Positions 37,559-47,869 are shown, counted from the first letter of the stretch. The stretch: DNA of 64,000 bases from Pseudoduganella ginsengisoli (GCF_009720865.1 NZ_WNLA01000005.1:124001-188000); one strand, 5' to 3'. Made by a program: numbers and translations. The notes: generated from the sequence alone by a model not told the origin.

Positions 37559-38862
37559 CGGCTGGGCGCGGGCTTCAGCGGGGGCCGTGGCCGGGTCCGT
37601 ACTTGCCGGACAGGCGGTGGCGGCGCTTCCTTCGGTTGCAGGGCCAGCCATTTTTCCAGCAACAGCATGATGGCCACGATGTAATAGTACAAGTCATAGT
37701 AGGCCATCGACAGGAACGCGCCGCCGACGGCATAGCCGATCAGGCTGACCTGGCACATGGCGGCCAAATCCCTGGCCCACTTCAATTCCGCCTTGTCCTT
37801 GGTGGCCGCCAAGATGCGCGAACCGCTACGCCATGCCAGGACCATGAACAGCAGGAACAGCCCCAAGCCGATGAATCCGTGTTCACCCAGCACTTGGAAA
37901 TAAATACTGTGGGCGACGTGGAAATCCTGCGGATTGGGCGCATACAGCTGGAATTGCTTGAATGTAAAGACAATATAGCCGCCCCCCAGCAAGTGCGACT
38001 TGGCTACGTTGTAAGCAAAGGTCCACGCATTGATCCGTCCCATGGCGGACCCGTCTTCCTGATAATTGTCGATGGATTGCATGCGCCCCATCCATTGATC
38101 AGGCATCAGCATCAGCACGGCCGGCGCCAGCGCCAGCAGCACCATGCCGGTTGCCACCTTGTTGCGGCTTTTCAGCCACAGGAAGCCCAGCATGGCGCCG
38201 GTCGCCAAGAGCGCGCCACGCGAATAGCTGCCCATGGCGGACACCAGTGTCAGCGCCGTCAGGGCCTGGAAACCCAGCTTGAACCATTTGCGCTTTTCCT
38301 GCATCGCGTGGTACCAGATCAGGGGCGTGATTTGCACCATAGCCAGCGCCATGCAATTGTTATCTGTGATGTATGTGCCTTCCGGCCCTTGCACACGGTA
38401 ATGGCCGCCACTGCCGATGGTAAACAAGCCACCCTTCAAGCCATAAAACGCCAGAGACGCCGTGATCACCATGGTCAACTGCTTGATATCGAGTTCCGTG
38501 CGGATCACGGCCAGGGTGACCAGCACCATGAAGAAAGTCTTGAATACCCGCGACCACTCTTTCCACGCCAAGTCCGGCTCCAGCGCGAAGAAGCTGGTAA
38601 TTGTTGTCCATGAGAAAAAGATGATTAGCGCTACCAGTACCCGGTTGGACGGCAGGCTTTTCGGGTCCTTGGACATCAGCATGCTGATCAGCGTGCAGCC
38701 GCTCAGTAGCAGGGCAAACGGAAAATCATAGGCTGCCCCGTAAGTCAGCCGGTGTGGATTCATCAGGCTGATCCACGCAAACATCATCACGCCGATTGCC
38801 GGCCGTTTGAAAATAAACGGCAGGGAACCGAAAACGATGATGAAGATGATGATGTCACGCAC
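37555..38862 (-). CDS. O-glycosylation ligase/polymerase, exosortase A system-associated
   Basis: This 435-residue membrane protein has about 11 helices and a large periplasmic loop. It belongs to the Wzy/WaaL-like family found in exosortase A loci, often annotated as putative O-glycosylation ligase (TIGR03097 type). Motifs include FSWTTITSFFALEPDLAWKEW, YSRGALLATGAMLGFL and HSIYFQVLGEHGFIGLGLF, the last resembling the O-antigen ligase signature with its essential His. It may polymerise EPS repeats or transfer them to protein. The chosen GTG overlaps the upstream glycosyltransferase stop by eight bases and has AAGG upstream. A basic Pro-rich tail ends the protein. Confidence 0.88.
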   Translation of the reverse strand: MRDIIIFIIVFGSLPFIFKRPAIGVMMFAWISLMNPHRLTYGAAYDFPFALLLSGCTLISMLMSKDPKSLPSNRVLVALIIFFSWTTITSFFALEPDLAWKEWSRVFKTFFMVLVTLAVIRTELDIKQLTMVITASLAFYGLKGGLFTIGSGGHYRVQGPEGTYITDNNCMALAMVQITPLIWYHAMQEKRKWFKLGFQALTALTLVSAMGSYSRGALLATGAMLGFLWLKSRNKVATGMVLLALAPAVLMLMPDQWMGRMQSIDNYQEDGSAMGRINAWTFAYNVAKSHLLGGGYIVFTFKQFQLYAPNPQDFHVAHSIYFQVLGEHGFIGLGLFLLFMVLAWRSGSRILAATKDKAELKWARDLAAMCQVSLIGYAVGGAFLSMAYYDLYYYIVAIMLLLEKWLALQPKEAPPPPVRQVRTRPRPPLKPAPSR

Positions 38863-40012
38863 GGCGCAACAAACCTTCGAATAGCGAGACGGCGCGATGC
38901 GCGTTGGCATGCCACGTCAGGTTTTGTTCATCGATGGTGCGGCGGGCGTTGTCCGCCACGAGGCTGCGCAAGGCGCTGTCGTCGCACAGGCGCTGCACGG
39001 CTTGCGCCAGGCCATAGGGATCTTTTGGATCGAACAGCACGGCGTTGTAGTCCGGGCGCAGGATTTCTTCGATATTCGGCTGGGCCGGTCCCACGATGGC
39101 TTTGCCCAGCGCCAGGTATTCAAACAGTTTCAGCGGCGATGCATACGCGACCACGGCCGGCTGCAGCGCAATGTCGAACGCCGCCACGTGGCGCGCCACG
39201 TCGTCGCGGCCGACAATGCCGGTGAACGTGACGCGGTCGGCAATCCCCAGTTCGCGCGCCTGCTGTTCCAGCGCTTCGCGGGCCGGGCCGTCGCCCACTA
39301 CCAGCAAATGGCGGCGCGCGTCCGGCGGGTCGCCTGCCATCATGGCAATGACTTTATCGAGGCCGTGCCAGTCGCGCACGAAACCCGTGAAGCCCAACAC
39401 CAGCTGGCCTTCCAGCCCCAGTGCGCGCTTGGCTGCCTGCGTGTCGGGCGCATCGGCGAAACGCGACCAGTTGATGCCGTTCGGGATCACGACAATGCGG
39501 TCTTGCTGCACGCCATACGACGCCACGATGTCGCCCAGCACCTTGGTGACAGGCAAGACTTTGTCGGCATTGCGCCACGCGTAGCCCTGCGACCACCGCG
39601 CCAGCGATTTCAGCGACAAGCCGTCATAGCGGGAACGCTCTTCCATGATGGGAGCATTGATTTCCAGTAACATCGGCAAGCGGTGGCGGCGTGCCGCCCA
39701 AATGCCTGCGGGCAAGAACAAGTTGTAGCGCTCGTACAGCACGTCCGGCTTATGGGTGGCAATGGCACGCATCAGCGCGCGGTACGCCACCAGCGTATAG
39801 CCAAATTCCATCAATTCATAGAACCACTTCGGCAAGTGGCGTTTCAGCCACGCGACGGCGCCCGCATCGGAGCCAAACGGCGTTTCTTCGGCGGCTTTCG
39901 GCGCCACGATGATCACTTCATGGCCTTGCTCGCGCAGGGCGTCAATCATTTCTTCAATGTGCACATACTGCCCGTCTTTCGAGCGGGTACGGTGGTGATA
40001 AAGGATTTTCAC
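38855..40012 (-). CDS. Glycosyltransferase family 4, exosortase A system-associated
   Basis: This 385-residue GT-B enzyme begins VKILYHHRTRSKDGQYVHIE, a start typical of the exosortase A-associated GT4 subgroup (TIGR04063-like). The donor domain contains LVLGFTGFVRDWHGLDKVI, LLVVGDGPAREALE and the donor-binding SPLKLFEYLALGKAIVG. It is expected to extend the lipid-linked EPS repeat. The frame runs upstream to 40282, but GTG 40012 overlaps the stop of the preceding gene (GTGA) and gives the correct family N-terminus. Operon position is second of four. Confidence 0.9.
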   Translation of the reverse strand: MKILYHHRTRSKDGQYVHIEEMIDALREQGHEVIIVAPKAAEETPFGSDAGAVAWLKRHLPKWFYELMEFGYTLVAYRALMRAIATHKPDVLYERYNLFLPAGIWAARRHRLPMLLEINAPIMEERSRYDGLSLKSLARWSQGYAWRNADKVLPVTKVLGDIVASYGVQQDRIVVIPNGINWSRFADAPDTQAAKRALGLEGQLVLGFTGFVRDWHGLDKVIAMMAGDPPDARRHLLVVGDGPAREALEQQARELGIADRVTFTGIVGRDDVARHVAAFDIALQPAVVAYASPLKLFEYLALGKAIVGPAQPNIEEILRPDYNAVLFDPKDPYGLAQAVQRLCDDSALRSLVADNARRTIDEQNLTWHANAHRAVSLFEGLLRRA

Positions 40013-41187
40013 GAAGCTAGTTCCACGAGAATTTTTTTGAAGAGATCGATCTGGCCCTGGGTGGTATCGTCCCAGTTGAAGCGTTCCGCATAGGCGCGCG
40101 TGGCTTCCCGCGCCGGGTAGCGTTCGCGCAACAGGCGCACGGCTTCCACCAGCCCTTGCGGCGTATGTTGCGGCATCAGCATGCCGGCTTCGGGCGCCGC
40201 CACGACTTCCGGCGTGCCCCACACATTGCTGGCCACGACTGGTGTGCCGCACGCCATCGATTCCAGCAACACATTGGCCCACCCTTCGCGGCTCGACGCC
40301 AGCACCATCAAGTCCGCAGCATTGTAGTACAGCTTGAGTTCCGTTTGCGGCACTGCGCCAAGGAAAGTCACGCGGTCCGCCACACCCAGCTGGTGCGTCA
40401 GCGCTTCCAGTTTCGCCCGGTCCGGACCGGAACCGGCAATCAGCAATTGCACGTCTGGCAACGATGGCAGTGCACTGATGATCAAGTCGTGCCGCTTGCG
40501 TTCATTTAACAAGCCGACGGACAGCAGCGTGAACCGGTCGAGTCCCAAGGTGGCGCGGGCGGCAGCCTTGTCCATCACGTGGAAGCGCTGCAAATCGACG
40601 CCATTGCGCAGCGGCGTGATAGACGACGGCGTGACCCCAAGTTGCACCATTTCATCTTTCAACGCCTGGCACACGGTAATGATGCCCTTGGCATTGCGCG
40701 CCGCCCACAAAATCATGCGGCGTGGCAGGCTGTACTGGGGAATCAAGTTGATGTCGGTGCCGCGTGCGGTAATCACGACGGGTTTGTTAAAGTACTTGCC
40801 CAGCATGACAGCGGCGACGCCGTCCGGGTAAAAATAGTGGGCGTCGATGGCGTCGAAATCGTAGCCTTCATCGATAATGCGGCCGATTTCCTTTTTTGCC
40901 GATTGCGCCAGCATCAGCGGGGTCACGTACATGCCGATCTTGGGCAGCACAATATAGCGCGGATGCGTGATGCTGATGCCGTGGCGCACTTCGCTGCGGG
41001 GTACTTTGTTGTATACCGCATATTCGCCAAAACGGGGCGACGATGAAGGAAACCATGGTACCGGCGCCACGACGCGCGACTCGGCCTGGCCGCTGGCCAG
41101 CAAGTATTTCAGTCTTGTCTCTACGAAAATTCCGTGACTGGGTTGTTCCGAATTGGGATAGAGTGTGCTGAACGTCAAAAGCTTCAT
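40009..41187 (-). CDS. Glycosyltransferase family 4
   Basis: This 392-residue GT4 enzyme starts MKLLTFSTLYPNSEQPSHGI and carries DAIDAHYFYPDGVAAVML, ITPLRNGVDLQRF, LLSVGLLNERKRHDLII and EGWANVLLESMACGTPVVA, the last holding the donor-binding Glu. It would add one sugar to the EPS repeat in the cytoplasm. It is the first gene of a four-gene minus-strand operon (two GT4s, O-ligase, flippase-DegT), divergent from ugd. Start ATG 41187 is preferred over the 19-codon upstream extension, which is not family-like. Confidence 0.9.
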   Translation of the reverse strand: MKLLTFSTLYPNSEQPSHGIFVETRLKYLLASGQAESRVVAPVPWFPSSSPRFGEYAVYNKVPRSEVRHGISITHPRYIVLPKIGMYVTPLMLAQSAKKEIGRIIDEGYDFDAIDAHYFYPDGVAAVMLGKYFNKPVVITARGTDINLIPQYSLPRRMILWAARNAKGIITVCQALKDEMVQLGVTPSSITPLRNGVDLQRFHVMDKAAARATLGLDRFTLLSVGLLNERKRHDLIISALPSLPDVQLLIAGSGPDRAKLEALTHQLGVADRVTFLGAVPQTELKLYYNAADLMVLASSREGWANVLLESMACGTPVVASNVWGTPEVVAAPEAGMLMPQHTPQGLVEAVRLLRERYPAREATRAYAERFNWDDTTQGQIDLFKKILVELAS

Positions 41188-41261
41188 GGCCGGAACGGAA
41201 GAGGTGGGATGGGGCGTGTGCAGAAATGCGCGTGCGAATTGCATCTACACAATTTCGGATA

Positions 41262-41291
41262 TTACACTGATGATAAAATTGAAAGTATAAT
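41262..41291 (+). promoter_or_regulatory. Sigma-70 promoter candidate for ugd
   Basis: TTACAC and TATAAT are separated by 18 bases, with the -10 84 bases before the ugd ATG. The 187-base gap is AT-rich and also holds the divergent GT4 promoter. Confidence 0.6.
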
Positions 41292-41374
41292 TACGCAAGA
41301 GCTATCTTTCAGACGTCGGGACATTGTACGCTGTCCGGCTTGACCCAAAGTTTTCAATCTTCTCCTTTGCCAAT

Positions 41375-42739
41375 ATGAAAATCACTGTTATCGGATCCGG
41401 TTATGTAGGTTTGGTGTCGGGCGCCTGTTTTGCCGATGTGGGCAATAATGTGCTGTGCCTGGACGTCGATGAGCGCAAGATCAACATGCTGAATAACGGG
41501 GAAATCCCGATCCACGAACCTGGCCTGGAAGGCATGGTCGTGCGCAATGCGGAAGCGGGCCGCCTGAAGTTCTCGACCAGCTACGACGTGGCGGTGGAAC
41601 ACGCGGAAGTGATTTTCCTGGCTGTCGGCACGCCGCCGGACGAAGATGGCAGCGCCGACTTGCAATACATCCTGGCTGCGGCCCGCAGCATCGGCCAGCG
41701 CATTACGAAACCGGTCGTGGTGGTGGATAAATCCACGGTGCCGGTCGGTACCGCCGACAAAGTGCGCGCCGCCATTGGCGAAGAAGTGGCGAAACGCGGC
41801 GTCAACGTCAGCTTCTCCGTCGTCAGCAACCCGGAATTCCTCAAGGAAGGCGCGGCGCTGGACGACTTCATGAAGCCGGACCGTATCGTTGTCGGCGGCG
41901 ACGATGCCGGCGCGCTGAAATTGATGCGCCAGCTGTACGCACCGTTCAGCCGCAACCACGAAAAATTCGTTGCAATGGACGTGCGCAGCGCGGAATTGAC
42001 CAAATATGCTGCCAACGCCATGCTGGCGACCCGTATCAGCTTCATGAATGAATTGGCCAACCTGGCCGAACTGCTGGGTGCGGATATTGAATCCGTGCGC
42101 CTGGGCATTGGTATGGACCCACGGATTGGTTCGCAATTCCTGTATCCAGGCATGGGTTACGGTGGTTCGTGCTTCCCGAAAGACGTCAAGGCGCTCGTCA
42201 AGACGGCTGCCGACAACGACCAGACCTTGCACATCCTGACCGCGACCGAACTGGTCAATGAAAACCAGAAAAACGTGCTGTTCAACAAGCTGGTGCGCTT
42301 CTATGGCGGCGTGGAAAACTTGCGCGGCAAGACCATCGGCCTGTGGGGCTTGTCGTTCAAGCCCAACACCGACGATATGCGTGAAGCGCCAAGCCTGGTG
42401 CTGATCCGCAACCTGTTTGCCGCCGGCGCCAGCGTGCGCGCTTATGATCCAGTCGCCAGCAAGGAAGCATTGCGCGTGCTGACCCTGGAACATGGCGCGG
42501 AAAAGCTGCAGGCTTCGCTGGAAATCGTGGGCAAGGCTGGCGACGCCGTGCAAGGCGCCGACGTGCTGGTGCTGGTCACGGAATGGAAGGAATTCCGCAC
42601 GCCAGACTTTAACGACCTGGCGCAAGTATTGCGCGACAAGGCAGTGTTTGACGGCCGCAATATCTACGATCCGGAAGTCGTGGCAACTGCCGGACTGCGC
42701 TACGAAGGTATCGGCCGCATCGGCAAGGCTGGTGCATGA
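41375..42739 (+). CDS. ugd: UDP-glucose 6-dehydrogenase
   Basis: This 454-residue enzyme oxidises UDP-glucose to UDP-glucuronate with two NAD+. The NAD loop [18 protein letters not shown], the central-helix [20 protein letters not shown] with catalytic Cys266, and [18 protein letters not shown] are all typical. It supplies uronic acid for the EPS and substrate for the epimerase that follows with a four-base ATGA overlap. The ATG at 41375 gives the family N-terminus; the frame is open further upstream but without a ribosome site. Confidence 0.97.
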   Translation: MKITVIGSGYVGLVSGACFADVGNNVLCLDVDERKINMLNNGEIPIHEPGLEGMVVRNAEAGRLKFSTSYDVAVEHAEVIFLAVGTPPDEDGSADLQYILAAARSIGQRITKPVVVVDKSTVPVGTADKVRAAIGEEVAKRGVNVSFSVVSNPEFLKEGAALDDFMKPDRIVVGGDDAGALKLMRQLYAPFSRNHEKFVAMDVRSAELTKYAANAMLATRISFMNELANLAELLGADIESVRLGIGMDPRIGSQFLYPGMGYGGSCFPKDVKALVKTAADNDQTLHILTATELVNENQKNVLFNKLVRFYGGVENLRGKTIGLWGLSFKPNTDDMREAPSLVLIRNLFAAGASVRAYDPVASKEALRVLTLEHGAEKLQASLEIVGKAGDAVQGADVLVLVTEWKEFRTPDFNDLAQVLRDKAVFDGRNIYDPEVVATAGLRYEGIGRIGKAGA

Positions 42740-43710
42740 GCACGATCCTCGTGACCGGGGCTGCCGGGTTCGTCGGCAGCTTCGTTGCTTCGCGTTTGGC
42801 GGCCATGGGGCATACCGTGGTCGGGGCGGACAACTTCAACGATTACTACCCGGTCAAGCTCAAGCATGACCGCGTGGCGGCATTGCTGGAACCAGCCGGC
42901 GTCACGTGCCGCACGGTGGAATTGTCGGATGACGCGCAAGTGCGCGCGCTGTTCGATGACGTGCAGCCGGAACTGGTCGTGCACCTGGCGGCGCAAGCCG
43001 GCGTGCGGTATTCCATCACGAACCCGCAAGCGTATATCCAGTCCAACCTGGTTGCTTTCGGCAACATGCTGGAAGCGTGCCGCCATCACAAGGTGGGCCA
43101 CCTGGTCTATGCCAGCAGCAGCAGCGTGTATGGCGAAAATGCCAAAGTGCCGTTCAGCGAAGACGATGTGACGGACGCGCCGGTGTCGCTGTACGCGGCC
43201 ACGAAAAAGTCGAATGAATTGATGGCGCACTCGTACAGCAAACTGTACCAGCTGCCTGCCACTGGTTTGCGCTTCTTTACCGTCTACGGTCCGTGGGGCC
43301 GTCCGGACATGGCGTACTTCAGCTTTTCTGAAAAAATGCTGGCCGGTGAAACCATCCCCGTGTTTGCCGGCGGCGTGCTGACGCGCGATTTCACGTATAT
43401 CGACGATATCGTGGAAGGCGTCGTGCGCCTGCTGTTCAAGCCGCAGCCGGGTGAAGGCAAAGTGCCGCACGCCGTGTTCAACATCGGCAATCACCATCCC
43501 GTGCGTGTGCTGGACTTCATTGCGTCGCTGGAGCGCGCCAGCGGCATCAAGGCCAACATGGACTTCCTGCCGATGCAGCCGGGCGACGTGCCGGCCACGC
43601 ATGCTGACATCACGAAGCTGCAAAACTGGGTCGGCTTTGCGCCCAGTACGCCGCTCGATGATGGCTTGCAGCGCTTCTTTGCCTGGTACCAGGCTTGGCG
43701 CCGCGGTTAA
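42736..43710 (+). CDS. UDP-glucuronate 4-epimerase-like NAD-dependent epimerase
   Basis: This 324-residue extended short-chain dehydrogenase has the NAD loop [13 protein letters not shown], the Ser/Thr region [13 protein letters not shown] and the catalytic Tyr-Lys pair in [14 protein letters not shown]. The insertion [19 protein letters not shown] is typical of UDP-GlcA 4-epimerases, which make UDP-GalA. It is co-translated with ugd (ATGA overlap), which supports the uronate substrate. It converges on an acyltransferase gene across a strong inverted repeat. Confidence 0.9.
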   Translation: MSTILVTGAAGFVGSFVASRLAAMGHTVVGADNFNDYYPVKLKHDRVAALLEPAGVTCRTVELSDDAQVRALFDDVQPELVVHLAAQAGVRYSITNPQAYIQSNLVAFGNMLEACRHHKVGHLVYASSSSVYGENAKVPFSEDDVTDAPVSLYAATKKSNELMAHSYSKLYQLPATGLRFFTVYGPWGRPDMAYFSFSEKMLAGETIPVFAGGVLTRDFTYIDDIVEGVVRLLFKPQPGEGKVPHAVFNIGNHHPVRVLDFIASLERASGIKANMDFLPMQPGDVPATHADITKLQNWVGFAPSTPLDDGLQRFFAWYQAWRRG

Positions 43711-43718
43711 GCGGATTA

Positions 43719-43762
43719 AGCGTGTTTCAGCGCGCAGCCACGCCAGCGCGCTGAAACACGCT
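43719..43762. terminator. Perfect 17-bp inverted repeat between convergent genes
   Basis: AGCGTGTTTCAGCGCGC (43719-43735) is matched exactly by its reverse complement at 43746-43762 with a ten-base loop. It contains the stop and last codons of the minus-strand acyltransferase and follows the epimerase stop by eight bases. There is no T run, so it may block or process transcripts from both sides rather than act as a classic terminator. Confidence 0.6.
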
Positions 43763-44794
43763 GGAAATCCAGCGGTTCCACACTTCCTTTTTCCGTTCGG
43801 AAAACTCCGCAATCACAAACATCAAGATCAGCGTCCCCGGCAAGATGACCAGCCGGGTGCGCCAATCCGCCGGGGCCCACGGCACCAGCGTGGCCAGGCA
43901 TTGCGCGACCGGCAAGTGGAACAAATAAATCGTAAATGTCGTGCCGGCCAGCCAGCGGATCGGCTTTTGTCCCAGCGCCAGCCATTTGCCGAACAAGTCC
44001 GACGCCCATACGAAGCCTGCCAAATGCAGGGCAAACAGGGGGCCGACGATGTAGCGTGGCAGCAGGTTGTGGAACTGGCCCACATCCGCGCCGCCGCTGT
44101 TGAACCCGGGTTTCAGGAAATAGCAGTACAGCGCATAACCAGCCACGGACAACGCCAGCAGCAGCAATCCCGCACCCTGGCCTGGCTTGCGGCGCGCGGT
44201 CCACACGTAAGCGCCATAGCCCAGCATCCAGATGGGGAAAAAGATGGCAATGCGGGGACCGGCAATGCCGATGGCAATGGCCAGCCACAGCCACTTCCAG
44301 CTGGAACGGCCAAAGTAAAAGATGGCAAAGAACAGGTAATACCAGACTTCGAACCCCAGCGACCAGTACGGCAAGTTCGAGCCGATTTCAATCGGGTTGT
44401 ACCACAGCTGGTTGACAAAGAATAAGCCCGCGAAGAATTGCCACACAGGGTTGCCGCCGGTATAGCCCCAGTCCATTGAATACAGTTCCGGCGCGTAGTG
44501 CTTGCCCGCCGTGTCCAGCGCAAAGGTCAGCACCAGCGCCGGGATCGCGACGGAATAAATGCGCGCGGCCCGTGAAATCCCGTACGCCGTAGCGTCCGTT
44601 TCTTTCTGGTGCACGACATAGGCAATGACGAAACCCGACAACACGAAAAACACCATGACGGCGTCGTCCATGTAACCACCCAGGCGCCACAGCACGCCGT
44701 CCGTGAACCGCTTGCCGGCCAGGTGGCCCAGCATCACCACCATGGCGGCGGAAAAGCGGACCAGGTCGAGATAGAGTGACGTCGAGCGGTTCAT
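43727..44794 (-). CDS. Acyltransferase 3 family membrane protein, EPS-associated
   Basis: This 355-residue acyltransferase 3 family protein has about ten helices. The N-terminus carries the active-site His in VVMLGHLAGKRF and the Arg motif SRAARIYSVAIPAL. It probably O-acetylates a sugar in the exopolysaccharide. It is the last gene of the long XrtA minus-strand operon; its start immediately follows the amidotransferase stop. It lacks the classic R-x-x-A-x-x motif of OafA, as many EPS-linked members do. A second acyltransferase lies at 3647-4774. Confidence 0.87.
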   Translation of the reverse strand: MNRSTSLYLDLVRFSAAMVVMLGHLAGKRFTDGVLWRLGGYMDDAVMVFFVLSGFVIAYVVHQKETDATAYGISRAARIYSVAIPALVLTFALDTAGKHYAPELYSMDWGYTGGNPVWQFFAGLFFVNQLWYNPIEIGSNLPYWSLGFEVWYYLFFAIFYFGRSSWKWLWLAIAIGIAGPRIAIFFPIWMLGYGAYVWTARRKPGQGAGLLLLALSVAGYALYCYFLKPGFNSGGADVGQFHNLLPRYIVGPLFALHLAGFVWASDLFGKWLALGQKPIRWLAGTTFTIYLFHLPVAQCLATLVPWAPADWRTRLVILPGTLILMFVIAEFSERKKEVWNRWISSVFQRAGVAAR

Positions 44795-46693
44795 TTACTG
44801 ATACGCGCTGACGCGCAGGAACGTGGCAAACATCAGCACCGACCACAGCGCCGCACTGTAATCCTTCATGCCCGACTCATGCTGTTCCACCATGTGGCGC
44901 AGGTAGCGCTCATTGAACAGGCCGGTATCGAGCAGCAGCGGGCTGAGGACCGTGTCGCGCACGGTCTGCTTTAGCGGGCCGCGGAACCAGCTGGCCAGCG
45001 GAATCGAAAAGCCCCGCTTGGAACGGAACAAAATATCTTCCGACAGGTGCGGACGCAATGCCTGCTTGAAGATGTACTTGCCTTCACCGCCATGGAGCTT
45101 CAGGTGGGCCGGCAAGCCCGCCGCCCACTCGACCAGCGTATGGTCAAGTATCGGCACGCGCACTTCCAGCGAGTGCGCCATGGACGCGCGGTCGACTTTG
45201 GTGAGGATGCCGCCCGGCAGCCACGTTTTAAAATCCAGGTACTGGATGACGGACAGCGGATCTTCCGCATCCGTGTTGGCCGCGTGTTCCTGCATGACGT
45301 CGATGGCGCGGTAGCCTTGCAGGCTGGCCTTGAATTTGTCGCTGAACAGTTCTGCGCGCACGCGGTCCGGCATGATGGACACGCCGTGGAAGTAACCCTC
45401 CACCAGGTCGCGCGCCAGTGCTTCAAACGTAGTCTTGGCGCGGAACACGCGGGGCGCCCAGTCGGCTTTCGGATACCACTTGCCCAAGGCGCCGAACAGC
45501 GGCTTGCGCAAGCCGGCCGGCAGCTTGTCGCGCACCGACTGTTCCGCCATCGCATAGCGGTAGCGGCGGTAGCCGGCAAAGTTTTCATCGCCGCCGTCGC
45601 CCGACAGGGCCACCGTCACGCGCTGGCGCGCCAGCTGGCATACGCGGTACGTGGGGATGGCGGAACTGTCGGCAAACGGTTCGTCATACAGGCGCGCCAA
45701 GGTATCGATCAAGCCATAGTCATCGTTGTCGACGATTTGCGCGTGGTGCACCGTGTTGTAGCGCTGCGCCACTTGCTGCGCATATTTGGTTTCATCGAAT
45801 TCCGGATCATTGAAGCCGATCGAGCACGTGTTGACGACCGGGCCATCCTGCTGCGCCATCATAGCCACGACGGCGGATGAATCCACGCCGCCCGACAGGA
45901 ACGCACCCAGCGGCACCTCCGCCACCATCTGGCTTTGCACGGATGCGCGCAAACGGTCGATCAATTCACGTTCGATGTCCGCTTCGCTTTGCGCCGTTTG
46001 CTGCGGCTGGAACGACACGTCCCACCACTTTTCCTGGCGTACGGCCTTGTCGCCCACTTTCAACAGGATGCGGTGGCCAGGCTGCAGCTTGTACGCATTG
46101 TGGAAAATGGTTTTCGGGTCCGGCACGTAGCCATAGGCGAAGAAATCTTCGACCGCCTGGACATTCAATTCGCGCGACAGTTCCGGGTGCGTCATGATGG
46201 ACTTCAATTCGGAACCAAACACGAAGTAGCCGGTCGGCAGCAGCGAATAAAACATGGGCTTGATGCCCACGTGGTCGCGCGCGAGGAACATGGTTTGCTG
46301 GTTGCGGTCCCAGATGCCAAACGCGAACATGCCTTTCAGGCGGTGCACGCAGTCCGGACCCCACGCCAGCCACGATTGCAGCACGACTTCCGTATCGGAC
46401 TTGGTCTGGAATACGTGGCCCATGCCTTTCAGCTCGGCCATCAATTCGCGGTAATTGTAGATTTCACCGTTGTAGACAATCACGACGCTGCGGTCGGCAT
46501 TGAACAGCGGTTGCTGGCCCGTGGCCAGGTCGATCACGGACAGGCGGCGGTGGCCCATGCCCAGCGCTTTTTCCGTGTACAGCTCGCCCTCATCCGGCCC
46601 GCGGTGATGCTGGCTTTCATTCATGCGGTGCAGCGCCGCGCGGTCGATGTCGCGCGTGCCATGGGTATCAAAAATTCCGACAATTCCACACAT
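44795..46693 (-). CDS. Amidotransferase 1, exosortase A system-associated (asparagine-synthase-like)
   Basis: This 632-residue protein is built like class B asparagine synthetase: an Ntn glutaminase domain (nucleophile Cys2 in MCGIVGIF; about 1-210) and an ATP-pyrophosphatase synthetase domain with the PP-loop SGGVDSSAV (about 230-600). Members tied to exosortase A loci are thought to amidate a sugar (for example a uronic acid) in the EPS rather than make asparagine. That fits the nearby ugd and epimerase genes. It is 15 bases after the upstream glycosyltransferase in the XrtA operon. Confidence 0.93.
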   Translation of the reverse strand: MCGIVGIFDTHGTRDIDRAALHRMNESQHHRGPDEGELYTEKALGMGHRRLSVIDLATGQQPLFNADRSVVIVYNGEIYNYRELMAELKGMGHVFQTKSDTEVVLQSWLAWGPDCVHRLKGMFAFGIWDRNQQTMFLARDHVGIKPMFYSLLPTGYFVFGSELKSIMTHPELSRELNVQAVEDFFAYGYVPDPKTIFHNAYKLQPGHRILLKVGDKAVRQEKWWDVSFQPQQTAQSEADIERELIDRLRASVQSQMVAEVPLGAFLSGGVDSSAVVAMMAQQDGPVVNTCSIGFNDPEFDETKYAQQVAQRYNTVHHAQIVDNDDYGLIDTLARLYDEPFADSSAIPTYRVCQLARQRVTVALSGDGGDENFAGYRRYRYAMAEQSVRDKLPAGLRKPLFGALGKWYPKADWAPRVFRAKTTFEALARDLVEGYFHGVSIMPDRVRAELFSDKFKASLQGYRAIDVMQEHAANTDAEDPLSVIQYLDFKTWLPGGILTKVDRASMAHSLEVRVPILDHTLVEWAAGLPAHLKLHGGEGKYIFKQALRPHLSEDILFRSKRGFSIPLASWFRGPLKQTVRDTVLSPLLLDTGLFNERYLRHMVEQHESGMKDYSAALWSVLMFATFLRVSAYQ

Positions 46694-46708
46694 GTTGCAT
46701 TCCTAAAG

Positions 46709-47857
46709 TCAGTGGGCCGCGCGGCCGGCCTTGCGCAGGCACAGCGCATCGTACAGTCCCAGATAAGCGTCCAGCATAGCCGCCATGCTGTATTGCTGTA
46801 GCACGCGCTGGCGCGCGGCCGCGCCATGGCTGCGCGCCAGCGCCGGATCTTGCACATAACGGGCAAACGCGGCGGCCAGCGCTTCCGTATCGCCTTGCGG
46901 CACCAGGCTGCCTTGCATGCCATCGGTCATGACTTCCGGGATGCCGCCCACGCGGGTGGCCACCACGGGCATCGCGCACGCCATCGCTTCCAGCATCGAG
47001 ACCGGCGTGCCTTCGGCCAGCGACGGCAGCGCAAACAGCGAAAAGCCGTGCAACTGGCGGGCAATGTCGCTGCGCGCGCCGGGCAGCCACACCACGTCCG
47101 TCAAACCCAGTTGCGCCACCTGGGCGCGGACTTTTTCCAGCAGCGGGCCATCGCCGATGATACTGAGGCGCAGCCGGCCTGCCTGGTCCGGCAATAGTTC
47201 GCGCAGGCGGGCAAACGCCTGCACCAGGCCCGCATGGTTTTTCACGTCCTGCACGCGCGCCACGGTGCCGATGACGAAATGTTCGGCTGTCCAGGGCGCA
47301 TCGCAGGCATCGAATGGCGCCGGCGAGAATTTGTCCGTATCGACGCCATTCTTGATCAACAGCGACTTGTCGGCGGGGATGCGCACCACCTGGTCCAGCC
47401 ATTTTTTCAAGTCGTCCGACACGGGGATATAGCGGTCGACGAACGGCAGCATCAGGCGGCGCAGCAGGTTGTGCTTCGGATTGAGGCCGTGCGGGTCGCT
47501 GGCGTCGCGGCCATGTTCCGCGTGGATGCGCACCGGCGTGCCGGCCAGCATGGCCGCTGCCGCATATTCCAGCGTCGCGAGGTTATACGTGTGCAGCACC
47601 GTGGGTTTCAGGCGGCGCAGCAGTTTCCACAACGTGACGTGGATGCCCAGCGCCAGGCCGGGCGGCTTGTTCAGCGCAATGACTTCCACGCCGGGCTGCG
47701 TGATTTTTTTCACGAAATCGGAATAGCGGGTCAGGCACACAACGGCATGCCGGTATTTTTCCGGCGGCATGCGGTTGATGCAATCGACCAGCAGGGTTTC
47801 CAGTCCGCCGACGTCGAGCGAATACACGAGGTGGACGACCAAAGGGCGTTGAACCAT
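46709..47857 (-). CDS. Glycosyltransferase, PEP-CTERM/XrtA-associated (TIGR03088-like)
   Basis: This 382-residue GT4 enzyme begins VVHLVYSLDVGGLETLLVDC and has HAEHGRDASDPHGLNPKHN, IGTVARVQDVKNHAGLVQAF and EGTPVSMLEAMACAMPVVAT, the donor-binding Glu pair. This sequence type is restricted to exosortase A EPS loci and is assumed to add one sugar of the repeat. It sits 12 bases after the exosortase gene. Sugar and linkage cannot be predicted. Confidence 0.92.
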   Translation of the reverse strand: MVQRPLVVHLVYSLDVGGLETLLVDCINRMPPEKYRHAVVCLTRYSDFVKKITQPGVEVIALNKPPGLALGIHVTLWKLLRRLKPTVLHTYNLATLEYAAAAMLAGTPVRIHAEHGRDASDPHGLNPKHNLLRRLMLPFVDRYIPVSDDLKKWLDQVVRIPADKSLLIKNGVDTDKFSPAPFDACDAPWTAEHFVIGTVARVQDVKNHAGLVQAFARLRELLPDQAGRLRLSIIGDGPLLEKVRAQVAQLGLTDVVWLPGARSDIARQLHGFSLFALPSLAEGTPVSMLEAMACAMPVVATRVGGIPEVMTDGMQGSLVPQGDTEALAAAFARYVQDPALARSHGAAARQRVLQQYSMAAMLDAYLGLYDALCLRKAGRAAH

Positions 47858-47869
47858 GCCAGGTCCTCC

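Noticed and set aside
41317..41331. Sigma-54-like CGGGAC-N5-ACGC upstream of ugd
   Set aside because: The GG/GC spacing fits, but TTGC is not kept, and a better sigma-70 promoter lies just upstream.
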